In this document: positions 54,213 through 63,145 of the stretch, piece after piece | Layout of the letters: each line of letters opens with the position of its first letter | Numbering within the stretch: the first letter of the stretch is position 1 | Assembly (NCBI GenBank): GCA_015065615.1 | Contig: SVPY01000005.1 | Span: 1-64,000, forward strand | Source: Oscillospiraceae bacterium | GTDB taxonomy: Bacteria; Bacillota; Clostridia; Oscillospirales; Acutalibacteraceae | Direction: 5' to 3' | DNA: 64,000 nt | Made by a program: the position numbers and the translations under genes | The notes under the pieces: model-generated | Database searches by the model: none | Told to the model about the DNA's origin: nothing | The model's input: the letters and a program-made list of their open reading frames with translations, nothing else

Positions 54213-55100
54213 ATGGCTGATTTTATTTTAAGCTGCTGTTCAACAGTTGACCTCAAAGAAGAACATCTTACTAAAAGAGATATTAAATACGTTTGTTTTC
54301 ACTACACTATTGACGGTGTAACATATCCTGATGATTTCGGTAAATCAATGTCCTTTGATGCTTTTTACGGTGCAATGGCAAACGGCGCAGACACAAAAAC
54401 AAGTCAGGTAAACGTAGACGAATACATCGCTTATTTCACACCATTCCTCGAAGAAGGCAAGGATATTTTACACGTATCTCTTTCTTCCGGTATTTCCGGT
54501 TCCTACAACTCCGCAAGAATCGCAGCTGAGGATTTAAGCGCTAAGTACCCTGAAAGAAAAATTTATATTATCGACTCTTTAGCAGCTGCTTCCGGTTTCG
54601 GTCTTTTAATGGATGAATTAGCTGACCTGCGTGATTCCGGTATGGGCATTGATGAACTTGCCGCTTGGCTCGAAGAAAACAAGCTTAAGATGCACCACTG
54701 GGTTCTTACAACAGACCTTACTCACCTTATTAAAGGCGGAAGAGTTTCCAAAGTATCCGGTTGGTTCGGTACTGTTCTTAAAATCTGCCCTATCATCAAC
54801 GTTAACAGCGAAGGTAAGCTTATCCCCCGCTCCAAAATAAGAGGCAAGGAAAAGGGCATTGAGGAGCTTGCTGAGAGAATGGTACAGTTTGCACAGAACG
54901 GTCTTGATTATTCCGGTAAGTGCTACATCTGCCACTCCAACTGCTACGCAGATGCAAGAAAAGTTGCTGATATTATCGAGAAGAAATTCAAGAAATTAAA
55001 CGGCAAGGTTCTTATCAACAGCATCGGTACAACAATCGGCAGCCATACAGGTCCCGGAACAACAGCTCTCTTCTTCTGGGGCGACGAAAGAACATTATAA
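54213..55100 (+). CDS. DegV family fatty-acid-binding protein
   Basis: A 295-residue two-domain DegV (FakB-like) protein. LSSGISGSYNSARIAAEDL and the IDSLAAASGFG segment match the family, whose members bind fatty acids for FakA phosphorylation in Firmicutes. The N-terminus MADFILSCCSTVDL replaces the common DSSSDL. ATG 54213 is chosen from homology; a GTG at 54189 is better placed to the ribosome binding site but lies inside the hairpin. No fakA gene is nearby. Confidence 0.92.
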   Translation: MADFILSCCSTVDLKEEHLTKRDIKYVCFHYTIDGVTYPDDFGKSMSFDAFYGAMANGADTKTSQVNVDEYIAYFTPFLEEGKDILHVSLSSGISGSYNSARIAAEDLSAKYPERKIYIIDSLAAASGFGLLMDELADLRDSGMGIDELAAWLEENKLKMHHWVLTTDLTHLIKGGRVSKVSGWFGTVLKICPIINVNSEGKLIPRSKIRGKEKGIEELAERMVQFAQNGLDYSGKCYICHSNCYADARKVADIIEKKFKKLNGKVLINSIGTTIGSHTGPGTTALFFWGDERTL

Positions 55101-55112
55101 TAAACCGAAATC

Positions 55113-55144
55113 ACCGACTTCTGTTTTCAGGAGTCGGTTTTCTT
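55113..55144 (+). terminator. Terminator of degV
   Basis: ACCGACT/AGTCGGT stem (55113-55119, 55132-55138), 12-nt loop, then TTTCTT. Confidence 0.8.
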
Positions 55145-55177
55145 AATAATGTGCATATTTAAAATTAAAATATTTTA

Positions 55178-55205
55178 TTGATTAACCACTTACATTTGAT
55201 ATAAT
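55178..55205 (+). promoter_or_regulatory. Sigma-A promoter of the GH43-GDPD unit
   Basis: TTGATT (55178-55183), 16-bp spacer, TATAAT (55200-55205), about 28 nt before the start. Confidence 0.8.
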
Positions 55206-55232
55206 AAACAAAAATTTAAGTAGGAGGTTTTT

Positions 55233-56147
55233 ATGGCTTTAATAATTGATAAAAATAATACTCTTACCGCCATCAGAGATCCAATGGTTTGCCTTGTCAG
55301 GGACACTTATTACGTAACAGGCTCACAGCCACCTTATTGGAACGGAATAAATGAGGGTGTTCACCTTTGGTCTACCAAAGATTTTAATGCATTTACAGAT
55401 CACGGTTTAATATTAAAACGCAGTGATTTAAGTGAAGATGCGTGGTGCCGCGACAGATTTTGGGCTCCTGAACTTTTTGACGGCAAGAACGGATATTATT
55501 ACCTGACTTTTAATTGCCGAAACGAGAGTGAAAAATACAGCCATCCTCATCATGTGGGATTAGCCTGTTCCCAAAACATAACCGGTCCTTATGAAATTAT
55601 TACGTTAGAAAAGCCGGTTACTTATGAATATTCCTCTGCTAATGATGCAACTCTTTTCAGAGATGACGACGGAACTGTTTATATCGGATATACCGCCCTA
55701 AAAGAAAGCACTGACAGCGATAATAAATATCACCTGTGGATATCAAAAATAGACCTTGATACCGGCAGAATATATGATCATATTGATGTTTGCACCTTAG
55801 GTGATGATGGAGAATGGGATCATATCGGAGTAGAAGGTCAGTGTATCGTCAAGCGTCACGGTAAATATTTCCAATGGTACTCAAGCTGGACAAGAGGTTA
55901 CGAGGCAGGCATACTTACTGCCGACAATATCAGCGGTCCCTGGAAAAAATACGATAATAACCCTATATTAGTTGACAATGAAAAAAGACATAAAGCAGGT
56001 CATAATCACAGCTTTACAGCTATGGATGGAAAAGATTATATAACTTTCCACGCAAATCCGATTGATCCCAATGCAAAAAGTATAGAGTCCTTTTTCATAG
56101 AACCTGTTGAATACACGGAAGACGGAAATGTTATTATAAAGGATTGA
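55233..56147 (+). CDS. Glycoside hydrolase family 43-type enzyme
   Basis: A 304-residue five-bladed beta-propeller enzyme. The catalytic base Asp is in AIRDPMV (Asp16), the modulator Asp in NDATLFRDDDGTVY, and the acid Glu in GVEGQCIV. The family cleaves arabinosides or xylosides. There is no signal peptide, so it acts on imported oligosaccharides. AGGAGG lies 6 nt before the ATG. Co-transcribed with the GDPD gene (4-nt gap). Confidence 0.9.
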   Translation: MALIIDKNNTLTAIRDPMVCLVRDTYYVTGSQPPYWNGINEGVHLWSTKDFNAFTDHGLILKRSDLSEDAWCRDRFWAPELFDGKNGYYYLTFNCRNESEKYSHPHHVGLACSQNITGPYEIITLEKPVTYEYSSANDATLFRDDDGTVYIGYTALKESTDSDNKYHLWISKIDLDTGRIYDHIDVCTLGDDGEWDHIGVEGQCIVKRHGKYFQWYSSWTRGYEAGILTADNISGPWKKYDNNPILVDNEKRHKAGHNHSFTAMDGKDYITFHANPIDPNAKSIESFFIEPVEYTEDGNVIIKD

Positions 56148-56151
56148 TAAT

Positions 56152-56919
56152 ATGAACAATTTATGGTATGCAAATGAGCATCATATACCCGTATTGGGTC
56201 ATAGAGGAATAAGAGCTAAATACCCCGAGAATACTCTCCCCTCTTTTGAAGCTGCCATCAACTTAGGCGTTGACCTTATTGAATTCGATGTTAATGTTAC
56301 TAAAGATAATGAGCTTGTGGTAATTCACGATAACAGTATTGACAGAACAAGTGACCATAAGGGATTAACGAGAGATTATACTTTAGCAGAACTTAAAAGC
56401 TTTGATTTCTCCTGTGGATTCGATGAATATAAAGGTGTGCAGATACCAACTTTAAAAGAGGTACTTACTCTTGCCAAAGGTAAATCCGATACACTTCTTT
56501 TTAACGTGGAAATCAAGGATATGCACCACGAAACAGTTGATGCAACTATCGCTATGCTAAAAGAATTCGGAATATGCGAAAGATGCGTAATCGCTTCATT
56601 TGACGCAGAGATAATAAGATACACAAAAAAAGCTTACCCCGAAATGAGAGTTCAGGGGTTCCCCGGCAGATATATGAGTAATTTTACCGAAGAAACCTAC
56701 GATATAATGTTCGGTATGGGTATCTCAATAAGAAACGAGGACGAAACAGTTAAAGCAGATATTGAACTTGCAAAAAGTAAGGGGATTCTCGTATGGTTAT
56801 ACTGTGCAGATACAGTAGAAGCGGTTGAAAGGTGCATAAATCTCGGTATGGATAACATAACCGGCAACGACCCCGAGGTTGCGCTTAAAGTATTCAGAGA
56901 AAAAGGCTTACATAAATAA
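56152..56919 (+). CDS. Glycerophosphodiester phosphodiesterase family protein
   Basis: A 255-residue TIM-barrel enzyme. GHRG (His17), YPENTLPSF, EFDVNVTKDNELVVIHDNSIDRT (metal and catalytic residues) and the terminal GNDPEVAL match GDPD. Cytoplasmic; may release glycerol 3-phosphate. The pairing with GH43 is unusual and could indicate a glycan with a glycerophosphate substituent (inference). Confidence 0.92.
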   Translation: MNNLWYANEHHIPVLGHRGIRAKYPENTLPSFEAAINLGVDLIEFDVNVTKDNELVVIHDNSIDRTSDHKGLTRDYTLAELKSFDFSCGFDEYKGVQIPTLKEVLTLAKGKSDTLLFNVEIKDMHHETVDATIAMLKEFGICERCVIASFDAEIIRYTKKAYPEMRVQGFPGRYMSNFTEETYDIMFGMGISIRNEDETVKADIELAKSKGILVWLYCADTVEAVERCINLGMDNITGNDPEVALKVFREKGLHK

Positions 56920-56925
56920 CGGACA

Positions 56926-56960
56926 AAAGTGCTTACACGTAAAGGGTAAGCGCTTTTTAT
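56926..56960 (+). terminator. Terminator of the GH43-GDPD unit
   Basis: GTGCTTAC/GTAAGCGC (56929-56936, 56946-56953; one G-T), 9-nt loop, then TTTTT. Confidence 0.85.
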
Positions 56961-56987
56961 TTAAGCGCACAATTATTTAATTAAGTA

Positions 56988-57015
56988 TTGACAAAATTAA
57001 ATTGGTTGTTATAAT
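56988..57015 (+). promoter_or_regulatory. Sigma-A promoter of arsR-ABC unit
   Basis: TTGACA (56988-56993), 16-bp spacer, TATAAT (57010-57015), 38 nt before arsR. Confidence 0.88.
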
Positions 57016-57053
57016 TACTTTAGTAGCAAATGAAATTAATAGGAGGTAATTAA

Positions 57054-57416
57054 ATGAACATAGAAGCTATGAAAGCTTTATGTGAACCAAGCAGATGTAA
57101 AATAATAATGCTTTTATCGGAAAGAGCTTATTGTGTAAGCGCTCTTGCTACTTTATTGGGGCTTTCAGCGCCTGCTGTTTCACAGCATTTAAGAGTTCTT
57201 TACGATGCAGGTTTAGTGACCTCTGAAAAGTACGGTTATCACACTCACTATAAGCTTAATAAAGATGCACTTTTAAGCTTATCTAAAAAAATAGCCGAAT
57301 TAACCGAGGAAAAACCTGACATTTGCCACACAACACAAGGAAATAAATGCTCTGCCGCCGATACCGTTGGCTGCAGAACAAGGGAAAAGAAAGGAAAAGG
57401 TGATAATAATGCTTAA
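57054..57416 (+). CDS. ArsR/SmtB-family repressor
   Basis: 120 residues with winged helix SALATLLGLSAPAVSQHLRVLYDAGLVTSEKYGYHTHY (residues about 28-64). Cysteines occur at the ArsR-type helix position (RAYCVSAL) and in a tail with ICHTTQGNKC and VGC, which could bind metal or thiols. It overlaps the ABC transporter by 8 bp, so it probably represses that exporter. Confidence 0.92.
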   Translation: MNIEAMKALCEPSRCKIIMLLSERAYCVSALATLLGLSAPAVSQHLRVLYDAGLVTSEKYGYHTHYKLNKDALLSLSKKIAELTEEKPDICHTTQGNKCSAADTVGCRTREKKGKGDNNA

Positions 57417-59133
57417 AAGATTTATTGCATATTATAAACCCCACAGATTTATGTTTGCAATGGATATGCTTGCCGCTTTGCTGATTTCAGTTATCGGTAT
57501 GGTCTACCCCATTGTAACCAATAAAATGCTCAATGAGCTTATACCCAACAAGCTTTATACCCAGATCATCGTAGCGGGTATAATCGTGCTAGTTCTTTAC
57601 GTGATAAGAATGCTGCTTCGTTACTTCGTTCAGTATTACGGCCATTTGATAGGTACCAAAATGCAGGGTCAGATGAGAACCGATCTGTTCAGACATCTGG
57701 AAAAATTACCCTATACCTTCTTTGATAATCACGAGACAGGCAGTATTTTAACAAGAATCACAAGCGACCTTTTCGAAGTTGTTGAGCTTGCTCACCACGG
57801 TCCCGAAAACCTTTTCATAAGCGTGATTATGATTGTGGGTTCATTTATATACCTTTGCTCAATTGACGTTTATTTAACCCTTATTATCTTTGCCTGTGTT
57901 CCCATTATGGTTCTGGTTTCCGTTATTATGAGAAAGAAAATGCGCGAGGCTTTTACCGAAAGAAGAAAGAGCACTGCCGTAATTAACGCCGCAACAGAAT
58001 CCAGCATAACCGGCATAAGAGTTACAAAGGCTTTCACAAATGCCGACAAAGAAATGGAAAAATTCGAAGTTGGTAACAAGCAGTTTGTTGAAGCCAGCCG
58101 TAAATCATACGATGCTATGGGTAAATTCTTCGCTTCCACTTCTTTTGTAACCGATGTATTCAACGTAATTTTACTTATTGCCGGCGGTCTTTTCCTTTAC
58201 AGCGGCAGAATTAATTTCGGTGATTATTCTACCTTCATAGTTTCAGTTAACCTCTTTATCAACCCCGTAAATACACTTATCGGTTTTGTTGAGCAGTATC
58301 AGAACGGTACTACAGGCTTCAAGCGTTTCCTTGAAATTATGGATGAAAAGCCTGAAGAGGAATCCCCCACAGCTAAACCCCTTACAGACGTAAGAGGCGA
58401 TATCGAATTCAAGAACGTAAGCTTCAGATATAACGACGAGCGCGAGGTTCTCGATAACGTAAGCCTCAAGGTTAATAAAGGCGAAATATTTGCTTTAGTT
58501 GGTCCCTCCGGCGGCGGTAAAACAACAATCTGCCACCTTATTCCCGCCTTCTATAAGATTCAGGAAGGTGAAATTTTAATTGATGGAAAGAACGTAAACG
58601 ATATAACCCTCGAGTCCTTAAGAAAGAATATTGGTATAGTACAGCAGGATGTATTCCTCTTCAACGGTACAATCCGCGATAACATCCTTTACGGCAAACT
58701 TGATGCCACAGACGAAGAAGTATACGAAGCCGCTAAGCGCGCTAATATCCACGACTACGTAATGACCCTTGAAAAGGGCTACGATACTGAAGTCGGCGAG
58801 CGCGGTGTTAAACTTTCAGGCGGCCAGAAGCAGCGCCTTTCAATTGCAAGAGTATTCCTTAAGAATCCTGCAATATTGATTCTCGACGAAGCTACCTCTG
58901 CCCTTGATAACACTACTGAGATACTTATTCAGCAGGCTCTTGATGAGCTCTGTAAGGGCAGAACAACAATAGTTGTTGCTCACAGACTTTCTACCATTAA
59001 GAGAGCTAAAGAAATTGCAGTTATCTCCGAAGGTAAGATTATTGAACAGGGCACTCACGAAGAGCTTATGGCTTTAGGCGGTACTTACAAAAACCTCTAT
59101 AGCCTCCAGTTCAGAGAAGATGATGCTATTTAA
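57409..59133 (+). CDS. ABC exporter, fused membrane and ATPase domains (MdlB/LmrA type)
   Basis: 574 residues. Six membrane helices (about 1-310) and a C-terminal nucleotide-binding domain with Walker A GPSGGGKTT, signature LSGGQKQR and Walker B ILILDEATSALD. As a half-transporter it probably works as a homodimer. Start ATG 57409 has AAGGTGAT upstream. The substrate is unknown; drug, lipid or peptide export is likely. Confidence 0.95.
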   Translation: MLKRFIAYYKPHRFMFAMDMLAALLISVIGMVYPIVTNKMLNELIPNKLYTQIIVAGIIVLVLYVIRMLLRYFVQYYGHLIGTKMQGQMRTDLFRHLEKLPYTFFDNHETGSILTRITSDLFEVVELAHHGPENLFISVIMIVGSFIYLCSIDVYLTLIIFACVPIMVLVSVIMRKKMREAFTERRKSTAVINAATESSITGIRVTKAFTNADKEMEKFEVGNKQFVEASRKSYDAMGKFFASTSFVTDVFNVILLIAGGLFLYSGRINFGDYSTFIVSVNLFINPVNTLIGFVEQYQNGTTGFKRFLEIMDEKPEEESPTAKPLTDVRGDIEFKNVSFRYNDEREVLDNVSLKVNKGEIFALVGPSGGGKTTICHLIPAFYKIQEGEILIDGKNVNDITLESLRKNIGIVQQDVFLFNGTIRDNILYGKLDATDEEVYEAAKRANIHDYVMTLEKGYDTEVGERGVKLSGGQKQRLSIARVFLKNPAILILDEATSALDNTTEILIQQALDELCKGRTTIVVAHRLSTIKRAKEIAVISEGKIIEQGTHEELMALGGTYKNLYSLQFREDDAI

Positions 59134-59148
59134 TTTAACTCTAACACA

Positions 59149-59180
59149 AAAAGCTTGGATTAATTCCAAGCTTTTTCTTT
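59149..59180 (+). terminator. Terminator of the ABC transporter
   Basis: AAAAGCTTGG/CCAAGCTTTT stem (59149-59158, 59166-59175), 7-nt loop, T-rich tail. Confidence 0.9.
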
Positions 59181-59217
59181 ATGCTAAAATCTGTCTATAT
59201 TTTATATAGTTTTTGTC

Positions 59218-59246
59218 TTGCTTTAATTTTTTTATTTAAGTATAAT
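59218..59246 (+). promoter_or_regulatory. Sigma-A promoter of the GH36 gene
   Basis: TTGCTT (59218-59223), 17-bp spacer, TATAAT (59241-59246). Confidence 0.8.
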
Positions 59247-59272
59247 TAAGAAAATTTAATTGGAGGTTAATT

Positions 59273-61552
59273 ATGTTGAACTTCAAGTTTACCGAAAATG
59301 GTTTTTCTTTTGAAAATAATTTATTTAATAGCGGTCTGCTTACACCCTACGTAAAGTTTTATTTAACAAAAGATGCAAGTGAGGAAATCTCTGTTATTAA
59401 CGGACCTTACACTGCTAATGGAAGTTTTACTACCGATACTTTTTTAGGCAAAGGTACTTGCTATATATTTGAACATACAGAAAACACGCACAAGCTTACT
59501 TTAAACTATACTTCTGTAAACAATAGCGCTAACCCCACTTTAATTATTGAAGCAATATATACAAACAAATCAGATAGTGACGTTTATTTAAATCAATTTG
59601 GATTCAAACATATTGGTAACCAGAAGTTCACTTGTTATGGCGATGCTGATAACTGGTACCTTGGCTATACCGCCTCTCTGGCTGAAAGATTAAAAAGCTT
59701 CAATCAGATTCGAAAAGAAATGTACGAATACATAAATATGCCTTTACCGGATTTGTCTCAGGATGAACAACACACCGACGGAAGATGGCGTATATTCTCT
59801 GAATATCTGCCCCTTTACCCTAAAGATGATAAAAACGGACTTTTCCTTTCCCCTATTGGTGAAGCTACTGCATTTGTTTCTAACGAGTGCTTTGTTGATA
59901 CCACCGAAAATAACGAAGGAACTATTAAGCTTAACTCTTACTGTGATATGAGTAATACTATTGTGAAACCCGGTAAAAGCCGCATTTCACAGAAAATGGT
60001 AATTGCTTACGGTCCTTACGATGAGATTGCTGAAACTGTATATAATGATTTAAAAAGAACTCACGGCAGTCGAACAGAAAAGGGTGCTATAGTAGGTTGG
60101 TGCAGTTGGTATGATTTATATAGTCAGATTACTGAAGAATCTGTAACAAAAACTGTTGAGGCAATTAACAGATATAAAGATATTATACCAATGGACGTTA
60201 TTCAGATTGATGATGGCTTCCAGAAAACAGTAGGCGACTGGGAAGTAAACGAGAAATTCCCCCATGGTTGGGAACCTATTATTGCTAAAATTAAAGAAAG
60301 CGGAGCTACACCCGGTATATGGCTTGCCCCTGCTCTTATTCATAATTCTACTGAAACATTCAAAAACCACCCAGATTGGCTAATGAGAAACGAAAATAAC
60401 GAACTCATTGGCGCTCACGGCAACTGGGGTGAGCCAAGTTATCCTCTTGATTTTAGTAATCCTGAGGCTTATGACTTTGCAATTAACTTAATCAAAACAG
60501 AATATAACCGTGGCTTCAGATATTTTAAATTCGACTTTAACGCTATTTATGCTAACGGACGCAGCGCTTTTGCTGGGGATAAAACTTCCCTGGAGCTTTA
60601 CCGCCATGTATATAAAGGCTACAGAGAAATTATTGGTGAAGAATCTTACCTTTGTGCTTGCTCTGGTTTTTGCCGCGGCACTTTCGGTTTTGCGGATTCC
60701 AGCCGAATTGGACCTGACTCCCCTCCCGATTGGAAAACACCTGACGTAAGCTGTATAAGCGGATGCATAAAACACGTAGGTTATTATGCCCATGCCAATG
60801 GATATTTCTTTGCAAATGACCCTGATGTAACTTATCTTTATGCAAAAAGACTTACTGAAAACGAGCTGCTTACCTGGCATAGTATGGTAGGTTTACACGG
60901 CGGTTCACAAATGATATCCGACCCGCTGTGGAAAAAAGAAAACAGCGATAATTTAAGAAGATTTGAGATTCTTTCTCCGCCGGCTAGTGAAAAAGCAGTT
61001 CCACTTCACCCCGCAGTAGACGGAGACAATAAACGTTTTGGATTTATAGCCCGCCGTGATTACGGTGACTTTGCAGCAGCTATGATTTATAATCCCTATG
61101 CTGATGAGAAGATAATTAACACCGAATTTAATAAATTCAAAAAAATCGGTGAAAAATTCCACGTCTGGTCATTCTGGGATAACGAGTATCTTGGTGTAAA
61201 AAATTATAATTTTGCAGTATCTCTTCCTTCTCACGGATGTAAAGTATTAAGACTTACTTCTGTAAATGAAGAAAACGGCATTTGCATTATTGGTTCTGAC
61301 CTTCATATTTCCATGGGTGCCGCTGAAATAAACGATTTTAAAGTAAACGGAAGCTCATTAGAAATTATATTAAATGCCAATGCAGGTGCCCGAAGCGGTG
61401 CTATTTACCTGTACTGTGAAGCTGAAGTTAACAGTATCGATTATAAAGGTATAAACAGCGCTTCATTTGAAAAGAATGGCAATATACTTAAGCTTAATCT
61501 TAACGGAAGATCTCGTACAGGTGAGCAAAGCATAAAAATTAATTTGTTATAA
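59273..61552 (+). CDS. Alpha-galactosidase-like glycoside hydrolase (GH36 / clan GH-D)
   Basis: 759 residues: N-terminal beta-sandwich, central TIM barrel (GWCSWYDLY... IQIDDGFQ) and C-terminal beta domain. The nucleophile is Asp421 in YFKFDFN and the acid/base Asp482 in RIGPDSPPDW. No signal peptide. Only this gene lies between its promoter and terminator; no sugar transporter is adjacent. Exact substrate (raffinose-type or other alpha-galactoside) is open. Confidence 0.9.
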   Translation: MLNFKFTENGFSFENNLFNSGLLTPYVKFYLTKDASEEISVINGPYTANGSFTTDTFLGKGTCYIFEHTENTHKLTLNYTSVNNSANPTLIIEAIYTNKSDSDVYLNQFGFKHIGNQKFTCYGDADNWYLGYTASLAERLKSFNQIRKEMYEYINMPLPDLSQDEQHTDGRWRIFSEYLPLYPKDDKNGLFLSPIGEATAFVSNECFVDTTENNEGTIKLNSYCDMSNTIVKPGKSRISQKMVIAYGPYDEIAETVYNDLKRTHGSRTEKGAIVGWCSWYDLYSQITEESVTKTVEAINRYKDIIPMDVIQIDDGFQKTVGDWEVNEKFPHGWEPIIAKIKESGATPGIWLAPALIHNSTETFKNHPDWLMRNENNELIGAHGNWGEPSYPLDFSNPEAYDFAINLIKTEYNRGFRYFKFDFNAIYANGRSAFAGDKTSLELYRHVYKGYREIIGEESYLCACSGFCRGTFGFADSSRIGPDSPPDWKTPDVSCISGCIKHVGYYAHANGYFFANDPDVTYLYAKRLTENELLTWHSMVGLHGGSQMISDPLWKKENSDNLRRFEILSPPASEKAVPLHPAVDGDNKRFGFIARRDYGDFAAAMIYNPYADEKIINTEFNKFKKIGEKFHVWSFWDNEYLGVKNYNFAVSLPSHGCKVLRLTSVNEENGICIIGSDLHISMGAAEINDFKVNGSSLEIILNANAGARSGAIYLYCEAEVNSIDYKGINSASFEKNGNILKLNLNGRSRTGEQSIKINLL

Positions 61553-61557
61553 ATAAA

Positions 61558-61590
61558 AAAGCTCGGATTTAACTTCCGAGCTTTTGCTTA
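61558..61590 (+). terminator. Terminator of the GH36 gene
   Basis: AAAGCTCGGA/TCCGAGCTTT (61558-61567, 61575-61584), 7-nt loop, T-rich tail. Confidence 0.85.
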
Positions 61591-61595
61591 TTTTT

Positions 61596-61623
61596 TAAAA
61601 GGCTGTAAGTTAACCTTACAGCC
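61596..61623 (-). terminator. Terminator of glnA
   Basis: GGCTGTAAG/CTTACAGCC hairpin (61601-61623) followed on the minus strand by TTTTAAAA. Confidence 0.8.
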
Positions 61624-61630
61624 TAATTTA

Positions 61631-63055
61631 TTAAAGGTTATAGTACTTATCAAACTCAGCAGGATGAGGAATTGCTGCCATCTGACGGCATTCTTCACGC
61701 TTAGTTTTAATGAAGTTTGTAATAAGTTCCTTGGGGAATACACCGCCAGCTGTTAAGTAGTCGTTATCGTTTTCAAGAGCAGTTAAAGCTTCATCAAGTG
61801 ATGTGGGAAGATGTGAAAGCTTTGCTTTTTCTTCATCGCTTAAATGATAGAGGTTTACGTCGTAGGGACCCCAACCGTTTGCTTTAGGATCAATTTTATT
61901 CTTGATACCGTCAAGACCTGCCATAAGAATAGCGGCATAGCAGAAATAGGGGTTACAGGTAGCATCGGGATTTCTAAGCTCAAAACGGCGCTTATTGGGG
62001 CTCTTAGCATAAGCAGGAATACGAATAACTGCACTTCTGTTAGATGTAGCATAACCAACTGTTACGGGTGCTTCGAAGCCGGGAACAAGGCGCTTAAAGG
62101 AGTTTGTGCTGGGGTTTGTAATAGCACAAAGAGAAGCAATATGCTTTAAGAGACCGCCCATAAAGTAGTGAGCGTTTTCACTAAGGCTTGCATAACCGTT
62201 ATCATCGGAGAATACAGGCTCGCCATCCTTGAAAAGAAGCATATGAACGTGCATACCGCTGCCTGCTTCGCCGTAAATAGGTTTGGGCATAAATGTAGCA
62301 CTCTTACCATACTTTAATGCTGTGTTATGAATGATGTACTTGATCATCATTGTAGCATCAGCCATATGAACAACTTCACCAAGCTGAGGCTCGATTTCAA
62401 ACTGGCCGGAAGCTGCAACTTCGGGATGGTGGTAGTTAATTTCAATACCTGCATCCTTCATAAGCATACACATTTCGCTGCGGCATTCATAAGAAATATC
62501 AAAGGGTTTAGCTATGTGATAGTTCTTCTGCTTGGGTACAACAACACCCTTGCCTTCAGTTGAGCTGTTCCAATAGGACTGCTTAGCATCAACGGAAGCG
62601 CCGATGTAATTACCCTGAACGTCCCATGTAACGTCATCAAAAAGATAGAATTCAAATTCGGGAAGAATCTGCATTGTATCAGCAACGCCTGTATCCTTCA
62701 TATACTCAACTGCAGCCTTGATGATATTTCTGGGGTACTGAGCAAGAGGCTTATTTTCGGGTGAAGCAATAATCATTGCGTTACCTGTCATAGAAAGTGT
62801 GGGAATGCTGCAGAATGGATCAATAATAGCTGTATCGGGGTCGGGGATAAATACCATATCGCTCTTTTCAACCACAGCATAACCGTAGTTGGAAGCATCG
62901 AAACCGATACCGCTCTTCATTGTATCTTCTGAAAAATTCTCTGCGGGAATAGTAACGTGTCTGTACTGACCGTTTATATCGACCATTTTAAAGTCAACCA
63001 TTTTTATATCGTTCTCTTTTATAAAATCAAGAACGTCCTGAACACTTTTTGCCAT
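61631..63055 (-). CDS. glnA: Glutamine synthetase type I
   Basis: A 474-residue ammonium-assimilating enzyme. FMPKPIYGEAGSGMHVH, NRSAVIRIPAYAKSPNKRRFELRNPDATCNPY and the start segment DFKMVDINGQ are glutamine synthetase motifs. The length and the C-terminal end HPAEFDKYYNL resemble GSI-beta rather than the ~440-residue GSI-alpha of Bacillus. A NLYHL segment lies where GSI-beta has its adenylylated Tyr (NLYDLPPEE). Start ATG 63055 with AAGGAGAG upstream. Confidence 0.95.
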   Translation of the reverse strand: MAKSVQDVLDFIKENDIKMVDFKMVDINGQYRHVTIPAENFSEDTMKSGIGFDASNYGYAVVEKSDMVFIPDPDTAIIDPFCSIPTLSMTGNAMIIASPENKPLAQYPRNIIKAAVEYMKDTGVADTMQILPEFEFYLFDDVTWDVQGNYIGASVDAKQSYWNSSTEGKGVVVPKQKNYHIAKPFDISYECRSEMCMLMKDAGIEINYHHPEVAASGQFEIEPQLGEVVHMADATMMIKYIIHNTALKYGKSATFMPKPIYGEAGSGMHVHMLLFKDGEPVFSDDNGYASLSENAHYFMGGLLKHIASLCAITNPSTNSFKRLVPGFEAPVTVGYATSNRSAVIRIPAYAKSPNKRRFELRNPDATCNPYFCYAAILMAGLDGIKNKIDPKANGWGPYDVNLYHLSDEEKAKLSHLPTSLDEALTALENDNDYLTAGGVFPKELITNFIKTKREECRQMAAIPHPAEFDKYYNL

Positions 63056-63092
63056 AATAACTCTCCTTTTTATTATAAATTTCCTAAAAATT

Positions 63093-63121
63093 AGTATAGC
63101 AATAATTTTTTTATCAGTCAA
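63093..63121 (-). promoter_or_regulatory. Sigma-A promoter of glnA
   Basis: TTGACT (63116-63121), 17-bp spacer, TATACT (63093-63098). No glutamine riboswitch-like or GlnR-type palindrome was noticed in the short gap. Confidence 0.8.
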
Positions 63122-63145
63122 TTAAATTATTAAATTTTTATTATA

